Shown piece by piece: positions 6,516-11,487 of a stretch of 11,487 bases of DNA (within the stretch, counting starts at the first letter, position 1; each line of letters opens with the position of its first letter). The stretch covers positions 1-11,487 of the forward strand of contig NVQY01000051.1 of NCBI GenBank assembly GCA_002400675.1, read 5' to 3'. The position numbers and the translations under genes were made by a program. The notes under the pieces are model-generated. The model had not been told where the DNA came from, made no database searches, and saw nothing but the letters and a program-made list of their open reading frames with translations. The stretch comes from Paracoccaceae bacterium. GTDB taxonomy: Bacteria > Pseudomonadota > Alphaproteobacteria > Rhodobacterales > Rhodobacteraceae.

Positions 6516-7940
6516 CTAAGATTTCTGCCATTTTAGCGACGTGGCCACCGCCTGTTTGAACCGATCCATCGAGTAACTGACACCCGGGTCCGGCAAAACA
6601 GACCCAAAATGCGAGGTGGTTTCAAGGGGTTCGCCAAAGCCCCGCGAGGCCAGTTTCACCGTGCCCAGACTGGTCAGTTCCGGCATGCTTGCCGGGCGTA
6701 TTTCGCGGCCTGAAACATTGGCCAGAAATTGCACGAAATAGGGATTTTTGCTCATCCCGCCGTCAATGGCGAGGGGGCTTTGCAATGGCAGGCAACTGTT
6801 CATCGCGTCAATCACTTCGTTGGCGCGCAAGGCCACGCCTTCGAGGATGGATTGCACCAGTTGTTCCGGCTTATGGTTCAGCGACAGGCCCATCCACACG
6901 CCGCGCGCGCGGGAATTCCAGTGCGGGCAGCCCAGCCCGGTAAGGGCCGGGACAAACAGCAACCCAGAATCGATGGCGGGCGGCGTAGTGAACGCGTTGA
7001 TCTCGGACAATTCCTGAAACAGGCCAAGGGATTTGGCCCAAGTGATCGACGCACTTGCGGTAAAGACCCCGCCATCAAGGGCGAACACCGGCTTTTCGCC
7101 GTCCAACTGCCACGCGATGGTCGGCAGCAGGCCCATTTTAGGCTTGCGGATGATTTCGCCCCCCGTCACCATCAGCGCAAACGCCCCGGTGCCAAAGGTG
7201 ATCTTGGCGTCGCCTTTTTCCCGGCAGCCAAAGCCAAACAACGCGGCCTGCTGGTCGACCACGCTTGCAGTGATCGGGGTCGGGCCATGATCGGTATCAA
7301 TGGTGCCGAAATCCCCGGTTGTCGGGACAATTTTGGGCAAACACTGGATCGGAACGCCGAAGATTTCGCACAGGGTTTCGTCCCATTCCAGACGTTCAAG
7401 ATTGATCAGAGAGGTCCGGCTGGCGGTGCTGACATCGGTGACAAAATGCCCGGTCAGGCGGTCCAGAAAAAACGCATCCGTGGTGCCCAGCCGCAAGGTG
7501 CCGCGTGCCAAAGCGGTCTTGGCGCGGGGCAGGTGTTTGACGATCCACGCCATTTTGCTGGCGGAAAAATACGGGTCAAGCGGCAGACCGGCGCGGGCCA
7601 GAGTCTCGACCTCTTTGCCGTCGGCCTTCAGCCTTTCGATCTGGTTTATGGTGCGATTGTCCTGCCAGACGATGACCGGCGACAGCGCCTCTTTGGTGTG
7701 GGCATCCCACGCCAGACAGCTTTCGCCCTGATTATCCAGCCCGATGGCGTCAACCTTGCCAGCCGCATTGGCGCAGGCCTGAATATTGGCAATCAGTTCC
7801 TCGGGGTCGTGTTCGACCCAGCCTTCCTGCGGGTATATCTGGTTATGCTCGACAGAGTGGACGACCCTGAGGGCGCCCTCGGAATTGACGATCAGGACGC
7901 GGGTGCTGGTGGTGCCCTGATCTATGCCGGCAATTCGCAT
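6516..7940 (-). CDS. FGGY-family carbohydrate kinase, glycerol-kinase-like
   Basis: ATP-dependent kinase for a polyol or sugar, last gene of the minus-strand operon. ATG at 7940-7938 follows the previous stop by one base, with CCGGAGA as ribosome binding site (plus-strand 7947-7953). The 474-residue product is slightly shorter than GlpK (about 500). It opens with the phosphate loop GIDQGTTSTR (5-14). Glycerol-kinase-branch blocks are PVIVWQDNRT (88-97), LDPYFSASK (121-129), TDVSTASRTSLINLERLEWD (168-187), VVDQQAALFG (227-236), ITFGTGAFALM (247-257) and LAIDGGMSKNP (390-400). Equivalents of GlpK Glu84, Trp103, Tyr135, Asp245 and Phe270 appear at Glu73, Trp92, Tyr124, Asp229 and Phe254. GlpK Arg83 is replaced by Gly72 (NQGES instead of NQRET). 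Glycerol is therefore only one candidate; erythritol or another polyol is possible. Confidence 0.85.
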   Translation of the reverse strand: MRIAGIDQGTTSTRVLIVNSEGALRVVHSVEHNQIYPQEGWVEHDPEELIANIQACANAAGKVDAIGLDNQGESCLAWDAHTKEALSPVIVWQDNRTINQIERLKADGKEVETLARAGLPLDPYFSASKMAWIVKHLPRAKTALARGTLRLGTTDAFFLDRLTGHFVTDVSTASRTSLINLERLEWDETLCEIFGVPIQCLPKIVPTTGDFGTIDTDHGPTPITASVVDQQAALFGFGCREKGDAKITFGTGAFALMVTGGEIIRKPKMGLLPTIAWQLDGEKPVFALDGGVFTASASITWAKSLGLFQELSEINAFTTPPAIDSGLLFVPALTGLGCPHWNSRARGVWMGLSLNHKPEQLVQSILEGVALRANEVIDAMNSCLPLQSPLAIDGGMSKNPYFVQFLANVSGREIRPASMPELTSLGTVKLASRGFGEPLETTSHFGSVLPDPGVSYSMDRFKQAVATSLKWQKS

Positions 7941-7941
7941 T

Positions 7942-9198
7942 CTAGGTCTCCGGTTTGAATTCCAGCCTGATGTCGGCCCCGGCCCCGACGCCAAGCAGAC
8001 CCGCCAGAGACCGCTGGATACGGCGCACCGGGCGGGAATTTATGCGGCTGCTCCAGATACATTTTTCGCCAACCATTGCCCTCAGGGTGCCATTTGCAGG
8101 CGTGCGCAGGCCGATTTGCATCTTTTTCATGCCACCGGGGCGCTCTGTCAGGCAAAGCCGTTGGGGCAGGACAAATTTCAACGCAGGGTCGCGGGTGGTC
8201 AGGCGGATCGTGCCTTTGACCTCGTGGCCGGGACTGTTCAGATCCTGCGCAATCCGCTTGGCGGCGGCCACGCCTTCGCGCCAACACCAGCCCGACGTTT
8301 CCGCTGGGCGCAGCAGATTTCCGGCGCTGTAAAAAGCCGGGTCAGTGCATTGGCCGAACTGGTCGATGACCGGCCCGCCGGACCCGGGATCGACCTCAAG
8401 GTGACTGTTATACAGCAGGGCCGCTTCGGGGCGGAACTGGCCGGAGATGATGATGCCGTCGGTCTCTATCCGCTGGTGATCCCCGGTGGCGTCGGTAAAC
8501 TCCAGCGCCTCGACATGTTGCGCGCCAATGATCCGCGGCTGGCCGATCCCGGTGAAAAGCGGCACGCCCCGGACCTTCAGGTAAGGTTGAAGCGCCTTAT
8601 GCGTGACGATGCGGTCCAGTTCTTCGACCATCGCAACCGGGCGGATGCCCAGATGCCGGCAGGTATCAATCGCCGAAAACGACACCAGTTCAGAACCCAG
8701 AATGACCGGCTTTGAGAATGGCCGCATGTGGTTCAGGAACACCAGCGACTGAAGCGCGCCGGTGGTCATCACCCCCAAGGGCCGGTCGCCACCGATAAAG
8801 CGCTGGGGGCGGCTGCTTTCGCGTACGCCGGTGCACAGAACCACGCGGCTGGCGCGCAGGTCTTGCAGGCCGTCTGGCGTGGACAGGCTTAGCCGCCCGC
8901 CGGGGTGCAACTGCGTCACCGTGGTTTGCGTGCGAATCTCGACCCCAAGGGCCTGCGCGGTTTCAACGTTTCTGGCGGCATATTCCGGCCCCTTGAGAAG
9001 CCGCTGATATTCCCACAGCCCAAATGGATAGTGGCCGCAATGGCGCGGTATTCCCCCGGCGGCCTTTTCCCGCTCCAGCACAACGACCCGGCCCACGCCT
9101 GACCGTTTCAGTTCCGCCGCAAGCGCCAAACCGGCAGTACCGCCGCCAACGATTGCCACATCTGCCTCTGGGGGGCGGTTTGGTTCAGTTTTCGACAT
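7942..9198 (-). CDS. FAD-dependent NAD(P)-type oxidoreductase partner of a GlpA-like dehydrogenase
   Basis: A 418-residue flavoprotein, probably passing electrons to or from the GlpA-like protein encoded just upstream. I chose ATG at 9198-9196, which has GGGGAG five bases upstream; GTG at 9204 would overlap that site. The start overlaps the preceding gene by 14 bases. The FAD Rossmann motif is VAIVGGGTAGLALAAEL (14-30). GGIPRHCGHYPFGLWE (48-63) has the shape of the GGIxxxCxH loop of the Thermotoga/clostridial oxidoreductases that sit beside GlpA-like proteins. The second nucleotide fold (PVILGSELVSFSAIDTCRHL, 164-183) lacks a full GxGxxG. FYSAGNLLRPAET (289-301) is the C-terminal FAD contact. 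Residues about 329-418 form a beta-rich tail starting near FVLPQR. No CxxC redox pair is present. The electron acceptor is unknown. Confidence 0.78.
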   Translation of the reverse strand: MSKTEPNRPPEADVAIVGGGTAGLALAAELKRSGVGRVVVLEREKAAGGIPRHCGHYPFGLWEYQRLLKGPEYAARNVETAQALGVEIRTQTTVTQLHPGGRLSLSTPDGLQDLRASRVVLCTGVRESSRPQRFIGGDRPLGVMTTGALQSLVFLNHMRPFSKPVILGSELVSFSAIDTCRHLGIRPVAMVEELDRIVTHKALQPYLKVRGVPLFTGIGQPRIIGAQHVEALEFTDATGDHQRIETDGIIISGQFRPEAALLYNSHLEVDPGSGGPVIDQFGQCTDPAFYSAGNLLRPAETSGWCWREGVAAAKRIAQDLNSPGHEVKGTIRLTTRDPALKFVLPQRLCLTERPGGMKKMQIGLRTPANGTLRAMVGEKCIWSSRINSRPVRRIQRSLAGLLGVGAGADIRLEFKPET

Positions 9199-10570
9199 GT
9201 TCACTCCCCAGTGGCACTTCGAAATGCCCCTGCGTGATCCGGGCGACTTCGCCGGTGCAATAGAACCCCTGACAGCGTCCCATGCACACCCGCGTTCGCC
9301 GTTTCAGCCCCTGAAGGCTGGCCGGCGGCATCGGGCCGTTCATCACGTTTTCAATTTCCCGGCGCGTCACATGTTCGCAATGGCAGACGATGCCGCCGTT
9401 GTCGTCCTGTTGCCAGTCGCGCGGGTGGTAATTCGACAGGCGGTCCACCTCGGGGATCAGCGGGTCGGCAATGGGTGGGTTGGAAAACCCGGCACCCTCC
9501 AGCAGATCGCCAATGTGCAGCGCGATACCAAGTGCCCCGCTTAGCCCGGTGGAACGGATGCCGCCAACGCAGATATAGTTGCGGTTGTCCTCGCGGCGGA
9601 TTTGGTAGTCAGAGAACTCAGTCGCGGGCCGCAGCCCGGCATAAGCCGTTGTCACTTCGCAATTTTCCAGACCGGGGACCATTTCGATCCCGCGTTTGCG
9701 CAGGTCCTGCAGGGCGGCCCGGTCGGTCGAGGCGTCGGTGCGGCTGTCTTGATCCTCGGCGGTTGGGCCCACCAGAAGGTTGCCGAAAATCGTCCGGCAC
9801 ACCACCACGCCTTTGGTGATTTTGGTCGGCACCGGCAGAATGATCGACGCCACAAGATCTGCCGCCGCCTTGTCGAACACCACGAACTGGCCCTTGCGCG
9901 GGCGCAGGGAAAATTTCCTTTCACCCACAAGGCGTTCGTCGACGATGTCGCCATAAAGCCCGGCGCAGTTGATGGTGTGGCCCGCCGTGATGTTGCCGTT
10001 GCTGGTTTTCAGATGCCACATGTCACCGTCGAATTTCCCGGTCAGAACCTCGGTATCGCGCAGCAATGTGGCCCCGTTGAGGATCGCCTGAAGCAGATAT
10101 GAGTGCGCCGTTGACCACGGATCAATCAGGTATTCGCCCGGCACTTCGAACCCGCCGACCACCGTTTTGGACAGGCCGGGTTCACGGCTCAGGATGTCCT
10201 CGCGGCTTAACAACGCCACGTCCGCCACGCCGTTTTTATGCGCCTTGGTCACCAGTTTGGGAAGTTGCGCTAACTGCTCTGCGCTCCACGCCAGCACCAG
10301 CGCGCCGGACTTCAGAATCGGCAAGCCAAAGCTATTTGCGACGCCCAGATACGCCGCGTAGCCGCGCGCGATGCATTTCTGTTCAAGCGACCCCGGCGGG
10401 GCATCGAACCCGGTATGCAGGATTGCGCTGTTGCCCTTTGAGGCCCCGTCCAGAACATCCGTAGCCTTTTCGAGGATCACAACCCGGGCACCCTTCAGGG
10501 TCAGGTTTCGGGCAATTGCACAGCCCACGACCCCCGCGCCGATTATTGCGATATCGTATTTCTCAGTCAT
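9185..10570 (-). CDS. GlpA-like FAD-dependent dehydrogenase with BFD-type [2Fe-2S] domain
   Basis: Predicted to oxidise a polyol phosphate such as glycerol 3-phosphate to a ketose phosphate. First gene of the minus-strand operon, 461 residues from ATG at 10570-10568, where the DAO-family fold begins directly (YDIAIIGAGVVGCAIARNL, 5-23); a 21-residue upstream extension is charged and unlike the family. After the DAO domain (residues 1 to about 360, with HTGFDAPPGSLEQKC at 52-66 and GGIRSTGLSGALGIALHIGD at 336-355) comes a BFD-like iron-sulfur domain: CHC (Cys396, Cys398) and CMGRCQGFYC (Cys429, 433, 438). The likely four ligands are Cys396, 398, 433 and 438. GlpD has no such domain, whereas GlpA of the anaerobic enzyme does. 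Clear membrane segments are absent. Its substrate should match that of the downstream FGGY kinase. Confidence 0.83.
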   Translation of the reverse strand: MTEKYDIAIIGAGVVGCAIARNLTLKGARVVILEKATDVLDGASKGNSAILHTGFDAPPGSLEQKCIARGYAAYLGVANSFGLPILKSGALVLAWSAEQLAQLPKLVTKAHKNGVADVALLSREDILSREPGLSKTVVGGFEVPGEYLIDPWSTAHSYLLQAILNGATLLRDTEVLTGKFDGDMWHLKTSNGNITAGHTINCAGLYGDIVDERLVGERKFSLRPRKGQFVVFDKAAADLVASIILPVPTKITKGVVVCRTIFGNLLVGPTAEDQDSRTDASTDRAALQDLRKRGIEMVPGLENCEVTTAYAGLRPATEFSDYQIRREDNRNYICVGGIRSTGLSGALGIALHIGDLLEGAGFSNPPIADPLIPEVDRLSNYHPRDWQQDDNGGIVCHCEHVTRREIENVMNGPMPPASLQGLKRRTRVCMGRCQGFYCTGEVARITQGHFEVPLGSEHVEN

Positions 10571-10629
10571 AGCGTTTCCCGCCTTTTTGGGCGATCCAAG
10601 GTGGCCACAACGCCGCCGGACATGGGGGA

Positions 10630-10658
10630 ACATAACCGTACCGTCGCGGTATTTTCAA
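10630..10658 (-). promoter_or_regulatory. Candidate sigma-70 promoter of the minus-strand operon
   Basis: On the minus strand TTGAAA (plus 10653-10658) and TTATGT (plus 10630-10635) are separated by exactly 17 bases, a good -35/-10 pair. Transcription would start near 10622, giving a leader of about 50 bases before the ATG at 10570. The dyad at 10676-10691 lies 17 bases upstream of the -35. Confidence 0.45.
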
Positions 10659-10675
10659 CCCAAATATCGTCAATA

Positions 10676-10691
10676 ATGCCCGAATGGGCAT
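10676..10691. promoter_or_regulatory. Perfect palindrome, candidate DeoR-type operator 1
   Basis: ATGCCC-GAAT-GGGCAT is a perfect six-base inverted repeat. A related but imperfect copy lies 73 bases away at 10749-10764. Placement in the divergent gap next to a DeoR-family gene supports an operator role, which is inference. Confidence 0.45.
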
Positions 10692-10725
10692 ATCTACCTC
10701 AAGTGTAATGAACGTAACTAGTTTT

Positions 10726-10747
10726 AAACAGGTAGTAAAAACAGGTA
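10726..10747. repeat. Direct repeat AAACAGGTA, two copies with 13-base period
   Basis: AAACAGGTA occurs at 10726-10734 and 10739-10747 between the two candidate operators. It may be a binding site for another regulator or a chance feature of AT-rich DNA. Confidence 0.35.
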
Positions 10748-10748
10748 T

Positions 10749-10764
10749 ATGCCTTATCGGGCAA
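10749..10764. promoter_or_regulatory. Imperfect dyad, candidate DeoR-type operator 2
   Basis: ATGCCTTATCGGGCAA matches operator candidate 1 at 11 of 16 positions and keeps TGCC...GGCA as outer arms. It lies 69 bases before the repressor ATG, so it could mediate autoregulation. Confidence 0.4.
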
Positions 10765-10832
10765 TAATCTGTAAATGATTGTTTACTTCGATACCCGAGC
10801 GGCTAGTGTAAGTCGGAAAGAGGAAGGGCATA

Positions 10833-11487
10833 ATGTCAGGAAGACGCGCCATCTTGCGGCCCGAAGCCAGAAGGGCGGCAATTTTTGATCTGGTTGAGAA
10901 AACCGGCAGCGTTTCAGTGGAACGTCTGGCCGAAAGATTCGACACCTCGGTTGAGACCATCCGCAGGGATCTGGGGCTGCTGGCCGACACCGGCAGCGTC
11001 CGAAAGGTTCACGGCGGGGCTGTCAGAATATCCACCTCTGAGGAATCCGCCTTTGGCGAGCGCGCCAAGCATAATATCCTCGCGAAACAACTGGTGGCGC
11101 AAAAGCTGGCAAAGGTTGTTTCGCCCGGGCAATCGCTGCTTATCGACACCGGCACCACGACCCTTGCCTGCGCCCAAGCCCTTGCGCGCATCCCCGGCCT
11201 GATCGTCATCACCAATTCGACGCGCATAGCAGGGGCCATTTCACGCCGGGAAAACGGCTCAAGGGTGACGTTGCTGGGCGGCACGTTCCGACATGACAAT
11301 TCGCAGACCGTCGGGCCGATGACCATAGCCGAGATCGGCAACTTCCGGGTCGATCATGCGATTCTGACGGTGGGCGCGCTGGATAAAAAAGGCGTTTCCA
11401 ACTTTTCCGAAGACGAAGCCCTGATCGCGCGGGCAATGATTGATACCGCCGAGCAGGTCACCGTGGTCGCCGATTGTTCAAAGCTGA
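10833..11487 (+). CDS. DeoR-family transcriptional repressor, C-terminus cut by window edge
   Basis: Probable repressor of the divergent polyol operon and of itself. ATG at 10833 has AGAGGA (10819-10824) eight bases upstream; 218 codons are open to the window end, and the family is usually about 250-260, so perhaps 35-40 residues are missing. The N-terminal DeoR helix-turn-helix spans about 13-60, with SVERLAERFDTSVETIRRDL (28-47) and VRKVHGGAV (56-64) as the family signature. The sensor domain follows: IDTGTTTLACAQAL (104-117), the TNSTRIA segment (127-133), LLGGTFR (147-153), DHAILTVGALDKKGVSNF (174-191), EDEALIARAMI (193-203) and VVADCSKL at the edge. These motifs bind sugar phosphates in relatives such as GlpR. 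The inducer is probably the phosphorylated product of the FGGY kinase (inference). Confidence 0.88.
   Translation, partial: MSGRRAILRPEARRAAIFDLVEKTGSVSVERLAERFDTSVETIRRDLGLLADTGSVRKVHGGAVRISTSEESAFGERAKHNILAKQLVAQKLAKVVSPGQSLLIDTGTTTLACAQALARIPGLIVITNSTRIAGAISRRENGSRVTLLGGTFRHDNSQTVGPMTIAEIGNFRVDHAILTVGALDKKGVSNFSEDEALIARAMIDTAEQVTVVADCSKL

Larger units (their letters stand above)
10571..10832. other. Divergent intergenic region between GlpA-like gene and deoR-type gene
   Basis: This 262-base gap is AT-rich in its centre (about 10650-10790) against GC-rich surroundings and holds no convincing small gene. It contains the promoter candidate, two related dyads and a 13-base-period direct repeat listed separately. 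A further dyad, GTAAA(10771-10775)/TTTAC(10782-10786), and a lone half-site GGGCAT (10826-10831) beside the repressor's ribosome binding site are also visible. I see no strong -35/-10 pair for the plus-strand repressor. Confidence 0.6.

Noticed and set aside
6729..7958. 409-codon plus-strand open frame opposite the FGGY kinase
   Set aside because: It mirrors the codons of the kinase gene, has no family motif, and would collide with a clear minus-strand operon.
7924..8715. 263-codon plus-strand open frame opposite the second flavoprotein
   Set aside because: Antisense shadow: no plausible ribosome binding site or domain, and the opposite strand encodes the FAD motifs.

Overview
The window looks like chromosomal DNA of a GC-rich alphaproteobacterium, most likely of the Rhodobacteraceae/roseobacter type. 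This rests on gene content: the frcB-frcC-frcA-frcK order known from Sinorhizobium meliloti, a ROK repressor without the usual zinc motif, and compact operons with ATGA overlaps. It is an inference, since no 16S or other marker is present. I see no tRNA, rRNA, CRISPR array, insertion sequence or prophage gene. The window holds eleven genes in two convergent carbohydrate operons, and the genes at both ends are cut by the window edges.

Bases 1-6498 form a fructose/mannose uptake and catabolism locus. A ROK-family repressor (minus strand, C-terminus off the window) is divergent from a six-gene plus-strand operon. The operon encodes a periplasmic sugar-binding protein (frcB), a permease (frcC), an ATPase (frcA), a P-loop kinase-like protein (frcK), a PfkB-type fructokinase and a D-lyxose/D-mannose isomerase-family cupin. 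A GC-rich hairpin followed by a T run lies between frcB and frcC and probably lets the binding protein be made in excess. The 177-base divergent gap carries two AT-rich palindromic elements 18 bases apart, the best candidates for the repressor operator. Together the genes suggest that an imported ketose is phosphorylated directly, while imported mannose (or lyxose) is first isomerised to a ketose.

Bases 6516-11487 form a second sugar or polyol locus. A DeoR-family repressor (plus strand, C-terminus off the window) is divergent from a tight three-gene minus-strand operon. In order of transcription this encodes a GlpA-like FAD dehydrogenase with a C-terminal BFD-type [2Fe-2S] domain, a second FAD oxidoreductase, and an FGGY kinase of the glycerol-kinase branch. 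This resembles the glycerol or glycerol-3-phosphate modules of Thermotoga and clostridia. However, no transporter and no small DUF1667 protein is present here, and the kinase has Gly where GlpK has its substrate-contacting Arg83. The true substrate may therefore be another polyol. The 262-base divergent gap contains two related dyads about 73 bases apart, which are candidate operators, and a plausible promoter for the minus-strand operon.

The two operons meet tail to tail with only 17 bases between stop codons. Coding density is very high and no stretch over 300 bases lacks a gene. I found no clearly new type of system. The points most worth checking are the kinase substrate, the role of the second flavoprotein, the function of frcK, and the two sets of putative operators.
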